Source of the DNA: Domibacillus iocasae
GTDB lineage: Bacteria > Bacillota > Bacilli > Bacillales > Domibacillaceae
Assembly: GCF_001750285.1 (NCBI RefSeq)
Contig: NZ_MAMP01000001.1
Span: 124,001 to 188,000 of the forward strand
Direction of reading: 5' to 3'
DNA: 64,000 bases
Shown here: positions 33,456 through 42,176 of the stretch, piece by piece
Layout of the letters: every line of letters starts with the position of its first letter
How positions within the stretch are numbered: position 1 is the stretch's first letter
The notes under the pieces: model-generated
Databases searched by the model: none
Told to the model about the DNA's origin: nothing
Seen by the model: only the letters and a program-made list of their open reading frames with translations
Program-made: the position numbers and the translations under genes

Positions 33456-33469
33456 TCATAGTCTCCTTT

Positions 33470-33483
33470 TGACCAACTGGTCA
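33470..33483. promoter_or_regulatory. TetR operator copy 1
   Basis: TGACCAACTGGTCA, a near-perfect dyad, 15-28 bases before the pump start, so it covers the pump ribosome site and promoter region. Confidence 0.75.
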
Positions 33484-33502
33484 GTTTTAACTTAAATATA
33501 TA

Positions 33503-33516
33503 TGACTACCTGGTCA
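33503..33516. promoter_or_regulatory. TetR operator copy 2
   Basis: TGACTACCTGGTCA, same motif with two changes, 33 bp from copy 1, in the divergent promoter region. Confidence 0.7.
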
Positions 33517-33546
33517 GCAGTCAATCAATTATATGTTTCAAAATTG

Positions 33547-33560
33547 TGACCAGTGGGTCA
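33547..33560. promoter_or_regulatory. TetR operator copy 3
   Basis: TGACCAGTGGGTCA, 44 bp from copy 2 and 25 bases before the regulator start, suggesting autoregulation. Confidence 0.7.
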
Positions 33561-33584
33561 TAATAGAAGAAGAGGTGACAGACT

Positions 33585-34427
33585 ATGAATGAAAAAGAAC
33601 AGCTGATTATTGAAACATCCATGAAGTTATTTGCCAAAAAAGGCTTTACTGCCACATCCATACAAGAAATTTCCACGGCGTGCGGCATTTCCAAAGGGGC
33701 TTTTTATTTACATTTCAAATCAAAAGAAGCGCTATTGCTTGCCATTTTACATTATTACTTTGACCTGCTTTTTGAAAAATTGAATACGATCGAGAAAGAG
33801 TCGCTGCCGCCACGTGAAAAGTTCGTCAAACAAATCGAATGCCGAGTACGCGAGATTTATCGGCATAAAGAGTTTCTCATTATGCAGGCGCGTGAAAATG
33901 CTATTCCATTTAATGACGAAATTGAAGCATTTATTTTCAAAATGCGCACGGAAACGCATCGGTTTTATCACAATCGCCTGTTCGCCATTTACGGCGAACG
34001 GATCAAGCCTTATTTTTGGGATATGGCGATCTCTCTTCAAGGAATTGAACACTCGTTTTTGCACATGTCCCTGATTGATCAAGTAGAAATCGACTATCGC
34101 CAGTTTGCCGAATTTATGCTCGACTGCGCTGATGATATAGAAGCTGGATTCAGACGGCGCGCCAAACAGCCGATCATTGACCCCGGCGCTATGAATGGGC
34201 TGTTAAAAGAAAAGCTGAACGAAGACATCATTACTGTATGGATGACCGATTTGAAAAAAGGCAGCTGGACAGATGATATCCATGTGTCTCTTGACGTCAT
34301 TGAACAGGAAATCGCCAGTGGCACACCACGCGCTGCCGTTCTGCGCGGAATGCTTGCCAACCTTGCCGAAGAACCGAGACTTCATGAGTTTATGCACGTT
34401 TTACAAGACTATTACAAGATTGGCTGA
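33585..34427 (+). CDS. TetR/AcrR family regulator of the RND pump
   Basis: 280 residues, longer than the usual 190-210. The N-terminal helix-turn-helix KLFAKKGFTATSIQEISTACGISKGAFYLHFKSKEALL (about 14-51) is the TetR signature. The C-terminal ligand domain is extended by about 75 residues (a tail with KKGSWTDDIHVSLDVIEQEIASGTPRAAVLRGML). Divergent from the RND gene with three dyads between them; likely autoregulated. ATG 33585 follows AAGAGGTGACAG. Confidence 0.9.
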   Translation: MNEKEQLIIETSMKLFAKKGFTATSIQEISTACGISKGAFYLHFKSKEALLLAILHYYFDLLFEKLNTIEKESLPPREKFVKQIECRVREIYRHKEFLIMQARENAIPFNDEIEAFIFKMRTETHRFYHNRLFAIYGERIKPYFWDMAISLQGIEHSFLHMSLIDQVEIDYRQFAEFMLDCADDIEAGFRRRAKQPIIDPGAMNGLLKEKLNEDIITVWMTDLKKGSWTDDIHVSLDVIEQEIASGTPRAAVLRGMLANLAEEPRLHEFMHVLQDYYKIG

Positions 34428-34456
34428 ACGTGATTATTTTCCAATGATCCCATTCG

Positions 34457-34495
34457 AACAAGCCCCGATGCTGAGCAGCCGGGGCTTGTTCTCGT
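34457..34495 (+). terminator. Terminator of the TetR gene
   Basis: 11-bp stem AACAAGCCCCG / CGGGGCTTGTT; the T-run is interrupted, so efficiency may be moderate. Confidence 0.7.
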
Positions 34496-34547
34496 TATCC
34501 TTTTACCGAACCTGCCAGCAGTCCTCTGACAAAATATTTTCCGAAAT

Positions 34548-34577
34548 AAAAAAAGCCACTCTCAATTAAGAGCGGCC
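34548..34577 (-). terminator. Terminator of the 34583-35062 gene
   Basis: Stem GCCGCTCT / AGAGTGGC and seven T on the minus strand. Confidence 0.82.
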
Positions 34578-34582
34578 TTTCC

Positions 34583-35062
34583 TTATTTCGACTGCGGGCG
34601 GAATCCTTCTTCTGTTAAATAACGTTCCGCTTCTTTAAATGATTCAAAGCTTTCTTCCAAATTCATACCGACATACACATTCCAAAGCTCGTCTTCATTC
34701 GCGAGTACTAAAACTTGGCCTTCGCGGTTGCGCCATTCGGTTTCCTTCACAAGCTCTTCCTGTTCAATCACTTCGTCTTCCGCTTTATCGGATAAATACC
34801 GGATCGAATCAGCGATAACGGCACGTAAGTCCGTCTCGGAAAAATCGCGAATGTTCACAAGTCCTTTTGAATCTGCCGCATACCCTGGCAGATCACCAAC
34901 AAACACAAAGCCATTTCCATTCGGATGCAGATGGTACACAACAACCGTTTTTTCGTATAAGCTTTCTTCAAAATGATAATTCACACGCTTTAATGACACC
35001 TCTTTCGCCACTAGCTGCGGGAATGTATCAATAATCGCTTTTTTTTCTTCAAATGTAAGCAT
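34583..35062 (-). CDS. Conserved hypothetical protein, 159 aa
   Basis: A soluble acidic protein with no signal peptide. Visible features are KKAIIDTFPQLVAKEVSLKRVNYHFEESLYEKTVVVYHLHPNGNGFVFVG (about 7-57), a central helix SETDLRAVIADSIRYLS (about 75-92), and a C-terminal VYVGMNLEESFESFKEAERYLTEEGF. The alternating strands and helices suggest an alpha/beta fold. I have seen similar Bacillaceae proteins but cannot name a family. Single-gene unit. Confidence 0.7.
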   Translation of the reverse strand: MLTFEEKKAIIDTFPQLVAKEVSLKRVNYHFEESLYEKTVVVYHLHPNGNGFVFVGDLPGYAADSKGLVNIRDFSETDLRAVIADSIRYLSDKAEDEVIEQEELVKETEWRNREGQVLVLANEDELWNVYVGMNLEESFESFKEAERYLTEEGFRPQSK

Positions 35063-35290
35063 CTTACGCCTCTTTTCTTTCTTGATGACCGTAGTATATC
35101 ATTTGACGTTCTGTTTTTAAAATCAAATAAGTAATCTGTTATTCTTTTCATACGAACTGAAATTTATTCAAGGGTATAAAAACAGCCGCTTTAATCCAAA
35201 AGCTGCTGTACAACGCGCTCAAGCTGCAAAAACGATTTATAAAATGCTCGAAAAAAGTATATCGAATTGTATAAAAATTCTTTTAAAAAT
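35063..35290. other. Intergenic region without a recognised gene
   Basis: AT-rich. It must hold the promoter of the minus-strand 34583-35062 gene. A short minus-strand frame (AFYKSFLQLERVVQQLLD) could be the tail of a lost gene, but nothing else supports it. Confidence 0.3.
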
Positions 35291-35326
35291 AAAAATCCGG
35301 AAAGAGGTTTATCTCTCCGGATTTTT
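35291..35326 (-). terminator. Terminator of the beta-glucoside operon (DUF624 end)
   Basis: 11-bp stem AAAAATCCGGA / TCCGGATTTTT with A- and T-tracts on both sides, so it could act in both directions; about 45 bases past the DUF624 stop. Confidence 0.82.
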
Positions 35327-35371
35327 ATTTGCAATTTTTCCTGAAGATGCTTTTAAAAATTTAATCAGCCC

Positions 35372-35977
35372 TTAATTTACATCCGTTGCCCCATTCCAGA
35401 TTTCCTTATTTAAATGACTGATGGTGACGTAAATTAAAAATCCTGTTAAACTTCCAGCTATCCACAGTAAAAATGGAACGAAGTAGCAAAATATAATCAT
35501 GCAAACAAAGATGATCATAATCGTGCATGTTGTGCCCATTCTTCCGGCCGTAAATAAAAACGTATTCTTGACCGTTTCTTTTTTCATTAATTCAAAATTC
35601 ACTGTCACCGGGAAGATCCACAGCGTCATGCCTATGTATAAAAATGTTCCTAAAAACAGCAAGCCGCTCATGAAGCTTTTTCCTTCAAGCGGAACTGTTA
35701 AAAGCAGATAATAATCTACTATTAATAAGACACCCGTCAACAGCCAAAAAAGGCCTGCCCAGAAATACCTGGACATATTTTCTTTAAAACTGGAAATGAA
35801 AACCTCCCATATATCATAATCAATCTCTTCCTTTTTCCACTTCCTGATTACAGCAAATAAAGCCATCGTCGAAGGATAAATAGTCAATACCGGTAAACAA
35901 AAAAGAACCCACAGTACATTAAGAAAAATAAATGCCGTAAAAATCTCTAGTGACTTTTGAAGTTTATCTTGAACCAT
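35372..35977 (-). CDS. DUF624 (YesL/YteU-like) membrane protein
   Basis: 201 residues with five membrane helices: FTAFIFLNVLWVLFCLPVLTIYPSTMALFAVIRKW (about 14-48) is the DUF624 signature. YesL-type proteins recur in carbohydrate transport operons next to ABC permeases and LacI or AraC regulators; their role is unknown, perhaps in transporter assembly or signalling. Last gene of the beta-glucoside cluster, with a terminator (36041-36081) separating it from the GH1 gene. Confidence 0.87.
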   Translation of the reverse strand: MVQDKLQKSLEIFTAFIFLNVLWVLFCLPVLTIYPSTMALFAVIRKWKKEEIDYDIWEVFISSFKENMSRYFWAGLFWLLTGVLLIVDYYLLLTVPLEGKSFMSGLLFLGTFLYIGMTLWIFPVTVNFELMKKETVKNTFLFTAGRMGTTCTIMIIFVCMIIFCYFVPFLLWIAGSLTGFLIYVTISHLNKEIWNGATDVN

Positions 35978-36040
35978 CTATTTGCCTCCTTTCTTACATT
36001 CCTGTACTATCCACATCTTTCTTCATCATATGCTAAATAA

Positions 36041-36081
36041 AAAGAGTCCCCTATGAAAATCAGCTTCCATAAGGGATCTTT
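36041..36081 (-). terminator. Terminator between the GH1 and DUF624 genes
   Basis: Minus-strand stem AGATCCCTTATGGA / TCATAGGGGACTCT (imperfect) followed by TTTTTATTT, directly after the GH1 stop. Confidence 0.7.
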
Positions 36082-36087
36082 ATTAGA

Positions 36088-37437
36088 TCAATAATTCATA
36101 TCAAACCATCCATTTTTGACGGTCTGCTTATACCAATAGTAACTATCTTTTTTCGTTCTTTTGAGTGTGTTAAAATCTACATGAACGATGCCAAAACGTT
36201 TATGATAGCCTTCTGCCCACTCAAAATTATCAAGCAGCGACCAAGCTAAATATCCCTTAATCTGAACACCTGAATCCATAGCCCGTTTTAACGATGTAAG
36301 ATGCTGTTTTAAATAGTCAATGCGCCCTTGATCTTTAACGCGCCCATTTTCTACCTCGTCATTATAACAAGCGCCATTTTCCGTTATATAAACCGGGATA
36401 TCTCCATATTGATCTTTTATTTTTAACAGCACTTTATAAAAACCTTCAGGATATATATTCCAATCGAAATCTGTTTTTTCATACCCGATATCCACTTTTT
36501 CTAAATCAAACAAATCGGCATCTTTTTTGTAGCGGCCTACACTGCCTGTGTAATAATTAATGCCCACAAAGTCAATTTTTTGGCTGATGATTTCCATATC
36601 TCCTGCTTGTATAGCCGGCGCAGCACCGTGTTTATCAAACACTTCCAGCATGAAATGAGGATACTGGCCTTTAAAAACTGGGTCAAAAAACCATTCGATA
36701 AACCAGCCCATGCCTCTGTTGCAAGCATCAATATCTTCTTGTTTGCTGCTAAACGGCTCAAGCCATTCCGTGTTAGGTGCATAGCCAATGCTGCCCTCTA
36801 CCTTTAAGTCTCTAAAGCGGGCAACCGCTTTACCGTGAGCAAGTAAAAGGTGATGGGAAATATCCGTTGCCAGTTTTAAATTTTGAAAGCCGGGTGCGTG
36901 AATGCCGATAAAATTAGATAAAAATGACACACACCAAGGCTCATTAATAGTGATCCATTTTTTTATTTTCCCGTCAAATTCTTTAAATATTTGTTCTGCA
37001 TAATCTGCAAATGCATCAACCGTTTTCCTATTTTCCCATCCACCTTGATCCTGGAGAGCTTGAGGAAGATCCCAGTGATATAATGTACACATCGGTTCAA
37101 TTCCATTTTCCAGCAGCTCATCTACAAGATTATGATAATACTGAAGGCCTTTTTGATTTATTTCACCTGTACCGGCGGGAAAAATGCGCGGCCATGAAAT
37201 GGAAAAGCGGTATACATTTATGCCGAGTTCTTTCATGATTTGCACATCTTCTTTATAACGATGGTAGCTGTCACATGCCACATCACCGTTATCACCGTTT
37301 AGCACATTCCCGGGTGTTTTTGAAAAAGTGTCCCAAATGGAAAGCCCTCTTCCATCTTCTAATGCAGCTCCTTCAATTTGATAAGCTGCTGTAGCCGCTC
37401 CCCACTTCATCTCTTTAGGAAATTCAATAATTGCCAT
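36088..37437 (-). CDS. 6-phospho-beta-glucosidase/beta-glucosidase, glycoside hydrolase family 1
   Basis: 449 residues, full-length GH1. The N-terminal signature FPKEMKWGAATAAYQIEGAA is at about 6-25; acid/base Glu is in TINEPW (about 165) and nucleophile Glu in ITENGA (about 350). WSLLDNFEWAEGY near 400 lines the substrate site. The second W in 'FEWAEGY.KRFG' and absence of the phospho-binding Ser-x-x-Lys-x-x-Tyr triad favour a non-phosphorylated beta-glucoside, consistent with ABC rather than PTS uptake. ATG 37437 is preferred (GGAGG seven bases upstream). Cytoplasmic. Confidence 0.92.
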   Translation of the reverse strand: MAIIEFPKEMKWGAATAAYQIEGAALEDGRGLSIWDTFSKTPGNVLNGDNGDVACDSYHRYKEDVQIMKELGINVYRFSISWPRIFPAGTGEINQKGLQYYHNLVDELLENGIEPMCTLYHWDLPQALQDQGGWENRKTVDAFADYAEQIFKEFDGKIKKWITINEPWCVSFLSNFIGIHAPGFQNLKLATDISHHLLLAHGKAVARFRDLKVEGSIGYAPNTEWLEPFSSKQEDIDACNRGMGWFIEWFFDPVFKGQYPHFMLEVFDKHGAAPAIQAGDMEIISQKIDFVGINYYTGSVGRYKKDADLFDLEKVDIGYEKTDFDWNIYPEGFYKVLLKIKDQYGDIPVYITENGACYNDEVENGRVKDQGRIDYLKQHLTSLKRAMDSGVQIKGYLAWSLLDNFEWAEGYHKRFGIVHVDFNTLKRTKKDSYYWYKQTVKNGWFDMNY

Positions 37438-37510
37438 GGTCAAGCCTCCAATTGATTTATCTTTTTTTCCAACAAGAAAATCAGAAAGTCCGGCATATAG
37501 ATGATCACAG

Positions 37511-38530
37511 TTAAATCACATTGCTTCCACAGGATTCCCTCACGATTAACTCCGAATCCACAAAAACTGGCTTTAATTGTGATTGACCATTGATTAAATC
37601 ATTCAGCATATATGCCGCTAGTTTACCAAGCCTTTCTTTATCTTGTTTTACAGTCGTTAACTGCGGATCGCTGTGCCGGCACGTATCGATATCATCACAG
37701 CCAATTAAGCCTATATCCTGAGGAACTTTTAGTCCATGTTCTTTTATGGCTCTTAATGCACCTAATGCCATCATATCTGACGCTGCAAAAATGGCTTGAG
37801 GATAATTTTTTTGTTCGAGAATTCTTTTCATGGCTGCGTATCCACTTTCTTCATGAAAATCTCCATATTGTATCCAGTCTTGATTGACTTTTAAGCCAAA
37901 TTGATTCATCGCCTGCAAAAATCCCTTTTCCCTAAGAATAGCAATAGCGGAATCCCGCTTCCCACCGATAAAACCAATTTTCCGGACCGAATTCAAATAA
38001 AGATGCTGAACCACTTTTCTTGATAAATTCATATTATCGGTCATGACAAAACTTGATCTCGGTCCTTTTATTTCCATATCAATGCCGATACACGGAATAT
38101 CTTTGCTTACTAATTCGTAGATCGCATCCTCTATTTCCTCACCTGCAATAAGTAAGCAGCCGTCCACTTGAAAGTGCTGGCATCTTGCCCAGTAGTTTTC
38201 ATTTCCCTGGTGAAACTGCTCATTAGAAAACATTAAGATATCATAGCCAAGGTGCCCGATTGTCTTTTTAAAAGTAGTCACCACTTCGTTAAAAAATGGA
38301 TGGGCAAAATCAACATTTACTTTCCCGGCGTAGATCAGCCCGATTAAGTTTGATTTTTTAGTCGCAAGCGATTTCGCCGAAAACGTAGGCTGGTAGCCTG
38401 TTTCCATAATAATATCCAATACTTTTTTTCTCGTTTTGCTGCTGATGCCGCCATAGTCATTAATAATTTTCGAAACAGTACCCGGAGATACGCCCGCCAT
38501 TTTAGCAATGTCTTTTATTGTTAAATTCAT
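37511..38530 (-). CDS. LacI family regulator of the beta-glucoside operon
   Basis: 339 residues. Helix-turn-helix TIKDIAKMAGVSPGTVSKIINDYGGISSKTRKKVLDII (about 4-41) with hinge, then the periplasmic-binding-like effector domain (GLIYAGKVNVDFAHPFFNEV; IGLIGCDDIDTCRHSDPQLTTVKQD near 285). LacI proteins with this recognition helix bind AAACCGGTTT-like dyads. Two such dyads flank the operon promoter at 41871 and 41998. It lies inside the operon between the permeases and the enzyme. Confidence 0.92.
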   Translation of the reverse strand: MNLTIKDIAKMAGVSPGTVSKIINDYGGISSKTRKKVLDIIMETGYQPTFSAKSLATKKSNLIGLIYAGKVNVDFAHPFFNEVVTTFKKTIGHLGYDILMFSNEQFHQGNENYWARCQHFQVDGCLLIAGEEIEDAIYELVSKDIPCIGIDMEIKGPRSSFVMTDNMNLSRKVVQHLYLNSVRKIGFIGGKRDSAIAILREKGFLQAMNQFGLKVNQDWIQYGDFHEESGYAAMKRILEQKNYPQAIFAASDMMALGALRAIKEHGLKVPQDIGLIGCDDIDTCRHSDPQLTTVKQDKERLGKLAAYMLNDLINGQSQLKPVFVDSELIVRESCGSNVI

Positions 38531-38590
38531 GCCAACCCTCTTCTTTTATCCCACATAAAGTTAATAACTTTACTATAGGTCAAAATAATA

Positions 38591-39433
38591 TTATTTAACA
38601 GCGCCATCCGTAATACTGGCAATAAATAACCGGTTGAAGAGCAAGAAAATAACAATTAATGGAACCGTGGCCCAAAAAACGCCCGATAAGATCATGCCAA
38701 AGTCAATATTGAACGTATTACTTAATGTTGCTAATGCCACTTGTATTGTGTACATATCCGGATCTCTTAAAATTGTAAACTGCCATAAGAATTCACCCCA
38801 TACTGCCGTAAAAACGATAATACCTAATGTAGCAAAGGCCGGCAGAATAATAGGCAGTACAATACTGCGGTAAATTCTAAAATTTGAACAACCATCTAAT
38901 TTTGCCGCCTCAATCAGTTCATCTGGAACGGAACCACTTACATATTGGCGCATCAAAAAAATCCCTAATGGATTTAAAAAGGAGAGAATCATGACTCCCT
39001 GCAATGTATCTAACAGCCCCGCTTTAGAAATTAAATAATACTGCGGGATCAATCCTAATTGAGGCGGTATGACCATTGTTAGTAATATGCTTACAAATAA
39101 AATATTTTTCCCTGGAAATTTAAATTTCGCAAACGCAAATCCCGCTAATGAACTTATGAGTAATACAACAACCGTAACCACTGTGCAAAGAATAATCGTG
39201 TTCCACATCGCACCAAAAAAATCAATTGCATTTAAAACTTTTTGGAAGTTTTCTATCAGCATATTTCCCGGTGTAATCGTCGGAGGAATCGAATTGTATG
39301 CCGCACTTGGACGTGTTGCCATAACAAACATCCAGTAAAAGGGGAACAGTGAACATAATGAGGCAAGGGATAAAAATAAATAAACCATAATTCTGCCTAA
39401 TGAAAATTTATTTGCCCGAGCTTCCTGATTCAT
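38591..39433 (-). CDS. Sugar ABC transporter permease (MalG type)
   Basis: 280 residues, six membrane helices. The conserved cytoplasmic EAA loop PDELIEAAKLDGCSNFRIYRSIVLPIILPAFAT (about 172-204) contacts the ATPase. The carbohydrate-uptake CUT1 subfamily is indicated by 'FPFYWMFVMATRP' at the start. Overlaps the MalF-type gene by 4 nt. No ATP-binding gene is in the operon, so a shared MsmX-like ATPase must serve it. Confidence 0.92.
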   Translation of the reverse strand: MNQEARANKFSLGRIMVYLFLSLASLCSLFPFYWMFVMATRPSAAYNSIPPTITPGNMLIENFQKVLNAIDFFGAMWNTIILCTVVTVVVLLISSLAGFAFAKFKFPGKNILFVSILLTMVIPPQLGLIPQYYLISKAGLLDTLQGVMILSFLNPLGIFLMRQYVSGSVPDELIEAAKLDGCSNFRIYRSIVLPIILPAFATLGIIVFTAVWGEFLWQFTILRDPDMYTIQVALATLSNTFNIDFGMILSGVFWATVPLIVIFLLFNRLFIASITDGAVK

Positions 39434-40374
39434 CCTTTTACCCCCCTTTTCTTTCTGCCTACTCCTGATGTGAGCAGCGTGTTAACCGCTGAAAAAATCA
39501 CAATAATAATCAGTAGAATAATGGCTGTTGCGGATGCTGTGCCAAAGGATTGTAGTTTAAAGGCGTCACGATATAAATACATGACAACAGTCATTGCCTC
39601 ATCTCTTGTAAAAGCGCCTGCACCAAGAAAGACAGTCGGCTCTGCAAAAAGCTGCAACGCCCCAACTGTTGAGAAAAAGACTGTTAAAATGATAAACGGC
39701 TTCAGCAATGGCATCGTGATATACATTAACTGCTGAATTTTACTTGCGCCGTCAATGGTAGCCGCCTCGTACAGGTCACCGGGGATACTTTGAATACCTG
39801 CCAGATAAATAATCGTATTATATCCAACCCATCTCCAAAAAACCATGACCGCAATTGCGATTTTAGTACCCCATTCAGACGTAGCCCAGTTGACAGGATC
39901 AAATCCAAATACACCTAATATGTAATTCGCCAATGAAGATTCATGATTACTAAACAGCACACTAAAAACAAGCGCGACTGCAACCATAGATGTAATGTAC
40001 GGCATAAAAATCGTCACTCTGAAAAAATTTCTAAAACGGAGAAACGATAGATTTAACAGAAATGCAAGAATAATCCCTATCACTAATTGCGGAGCCGTTC
40101 CAAGCAGCCCTATAACAATAGTATTATACAAAGACTTCCAGAAAAGAGGGTCTGCCAAAACAACTTTAAAATTCTCCAGCCCCACAAAAGACATAGGACT
40201 TAACCCGTTCCAATTTTGAAAAGCCAAAAATGTGCTAAAGAGAGCTGGATAAAGACCGATAACCGCAAATATAATGAAAAAAGGTGCGATATATAAGTAA
40301 CCTGAGATCATATCTTTCTTTTCTTCTGAAATAGACCTTTTCTTTTTTATTGCTCTTTCAGCTGCAGAAATCAT
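39430..40374 (-). CDS. Sugar ABC transporter permease (MalF type)
   Basis: 314 residues, six membrane helices after a basic N-terminus. SGYLYIAPFFIIFAVIGLYPALFSTFLAFQNWN is the usual first segment; EAA loop PGDLYEAATIDGASKIQQLMYITMPLLKPFII near 205-236. Partner of the MalG-type permease. ATG 40374 with GGGGAGTGAAA preferred over a GTG two codons earlier. Confidence 0.92.
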   Translation of the reverse strand: MISAAERAIKKKRSISEEKKDMISGYLYIAPFFIIFAVIGLYPALFSTFLAFQNWNGLSPMSFVGLENFKVVLADPLFWKSLYNTIVIGLLGTAPQLVIGIILAFLLNLSFLRFRNFFRVTIFMPYITSMVAVALVFSVLFSNHESSLANYILGVFGFDPVNWATSEWGTKIAIAVMVFWRWVGYNTIIYLAGIQSIPGDLYEAATIDGASKIQQLMYITMPLLKPFIILTVFFSTVGALQLFAEPTVFLGAGAFTRDEAMTVVMYLYRDAFKLQSFGTASATAIILLIIIVIFSAVNTLLTSGVGRKKRGVKG

Positions 40375-40458
40375 TTTCACTCCCCGTTTCCAAATTAAAA
40401 ATTAGAGGAGGCCGGCCTGCTGCCAGAGCCAGCCCCATCAAAAATCATCCGTTTAACA

Positions 40459-41751
40459 TTACCGGCTTATTAGATCTTTCGCGCGCTTGACAGCTGCTTT
40501 CCATTCTTTTTCAGGGTCACCGCCATCTTGAACATTTTTTAATGCATTTGACACTTCCTGATGAACAGCGAAATACTTTTCGCCTTTGTAAACGGCTCCA
40601 TCAATATCTTGTGCTGCTTCTGCAAATACTTCTGATGACACTTGACCACCAAAGAATTCGTCTTGATTTGATGAAAACTCTTCCATTTCATAGACAGCAG
40701 GTGCTGATGGGAATAACCCGTTGCTTTGGAATGATTTTAATTGATTTTCAGGAGATACCAGCCATTCAATAAAATCATATGCAGCTTGTGCATTTTCTGT
40801 TTCACCTGGAATGGCAATGTATGAACCGCCCCAGTTTGCCGCAAATTCTTTTGGCAATGTTGCAACTTTAAATTTGCCGACTGCATCTGGCGCATTTCCT
40901 TCCATCCATCCTTTTAACCATCCAGCACCTATCTCGGCAGCAAAATCGCCTGTATTTACAGCACTTGCCCATTCAGGTGTCCACATATCGAATTTTCCGA
41001 CAATTCCAGCCTCGTCCAGTTCAACAGCATAATCATATGCCTCTTTCACAGCATTTCCTTTTTCTTCTATCAACAATTCACCATCAGGATTTAAGTACGT
41101 GTCAACTGCAGGGTCCAGCATTGCTCTATAGGCGATTTCAATGCTGTCAACAAGAGGTTTTCCTGTTTCTTCCTTAATCTTTAATCCTGCTTCTTTAAAA
41201 GCTTCAGGTGAGTTAATTAACGCTTCTACTTCAGCAGGATCTGTAGGCAATCCAGCGGCTTCAAATACATCTGTCCGATAGTATAAAGCTTTTGGACCAA
41301 TGTCAGTAGGTAACCCGAATAAGAAATCGCCTTCTGCATTTTCTCCAGCATTCCATTTCCATTCTAAATATTGATCTTGAACTTCTTCCGCTCCAAGATC
41401 ATATAAGTTTGTAAAACGATCTTGAGCTACTTTAAAGCGATCAAACTGGTCAACTTCAAGCATTGCGATGTCAGGAGCCCCGTTTCCAGCGGATAATGCG
41501 GTAAAGAGAGCATCATGGTGTTCTGCCGTTTCAGCAGATTTAAATTTAATCGTAACATTAGGGTTTTCTTTTTCGTACTCTTTCGCTAATTCGTCATAAC
41601 CAGTAGCACCGAAAGCCCAAAAATCCAATTCAACCTTTCCACCATCTCCACCACCTGAAGCGTTATCTTCATCTCCGCCGCTGCAGGCTGCTAATGAAAA
41701 CGTTAAAATCATTGTTGCCCCCAATAAAGACCATTTACTTTTACGTTTCAT
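40459..41751 (-). CDS. Sugar ABC transporter solute-binding lipoprotein
   Basis: 430 residues. Lipoprotein signal ending in LAAC (Cys about residue 23), then a Gly/Asp/Ser linker, then a two-domain family-1 extracellular binding protein (VELDFWAFGATGYDELAKEYEKENPNVTIKFKS at about 40-72; LFTALSAGNGAPDIAMLEVDQF; ENAQAAYDFIEWLVSPENQ near 345). Captures the oligo-beta-glucoside (inferred from the GH1 enzyme) outside the cell. First gene of the operon, with promoter, cre and operators upstream. Confidence 0.92.
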   Translation of the reverse strand: MKRKSKWSLLGATMILTFSLAACSGGDEDNASGGGDGGKVELDFWAFGATGYDELAKEYEKENPNVTIKFKSAETAEHHDALFTALSAGNGAPDIAMLEVDQFDRFKVAQDRFTNLYDLGAEEVQDQYLEWKWNAGENAEGDFLFGLPTDIGPKALYYRTDVFEAAGLPTDPAEVEALINSPEAFKEAGLKIKEETGKPLVDSIEIAYRAMLDPAVDTYLNPDGELLIEEKGNAVKEAYDYAVELDEAGIVGKFDMWTPEWASAVNTGDFAAEIGAGWLKGWMEGNAPDAVGKFKVATLPKEFAANWGGSYIAIPGETENAQAAYDFIEWLVSPENQLKSFQSNGLFPSAPAVYEMEEFSSNQDEFFGGQVSSEVFAEAAQDIDGAVYKGEKYFAVHQEVSNALKNVQDGGDPEKEWKAAVKRAKDLISR

Positions 41752-41870
41752 CCTGTATTCCCCCTGATAATTTTTAAAAACAACAATAAAAACAGAAAAG
41801 ATAATGCCTTTTTTACATCATTGCAAAAAAAAGCTCAAGATCATTTCCACCACCTTGCTGACAATCATAC

Positions 41871-41882
41871 GAAACCGGTTTC
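41871..41882. promoter_or_regulatory. LacI-type operator O1 (GAAACCGGTTTC)
   Basis: Perfect 12-bp palindrome about 50-60 bases downstream of the promoter's -10 box, in the untranslated leader. Suits a LacI roadblock or loop with O2. Confidence 0.8.
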
Positions 41883-41917
41883 CTTTATTAAGTAAAAAAA
41901 TTAGATATATCTCATAA

Positions 41918-41931
41918 AGAAATCGCTTTCA
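41918..41931 (-). promoter_or_regulatory. cre site (CcpA)
   Basis: TGAAAGCGATTTCT on the minus strand differs from the cre consensus TGWAANCGNTNWCA only at the last base. It overlaps the expected transcription start, so glucose repression through CcpA is likely. Confidence 0.75.
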
Positions 41932-41937
41932 AGGTAA

Positions 41938-41966
41938 ATTATAGTAGGTGATACTCTATAAATCAA
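41938..41966 (-). promoter_or_regulatory. Sigma-A promoter of the beta-glucoside operon
   Basis: TTGATT (41961-41966), 17-nt spacer, perfect TATAAT (41938-41943) on the minus strand. Start expected near 41931, within the cre. Confidence 0.85.
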
Positions 41967-41997
41967 CTATAATTTATAAATAAAAAAGATAATTTTG

Positions 41998-42009
41998 TAA
42001 ACCGGTTTC
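41998..42009. promoter_or_regulatory. LacI-type operator O2 (TAAACCGGTTTC)
   Basis: Second copy of the AAACCGGTTT dyad, centred 127 bp from O1 and just upstream of the -35 box. Two flanking dyads suggest DNA looping by a tetramer or dimer-of-dimers. Confidence 0.75.
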
Positions 42010-42176
42010 TTTAATTCTCATTTTAATGCATTTACGAAGAAATTTTTCTTCCTGGATAAGGGGAAAAAGAGCAACAAAATTTATACACACGGTAATTTCG
42101 TTTCTCTTTTATCCTTTTTCATGGTTTACACTAACCAGAAAATTGAGTAAACTACCGCAAACGGAGGTTATTTTCA

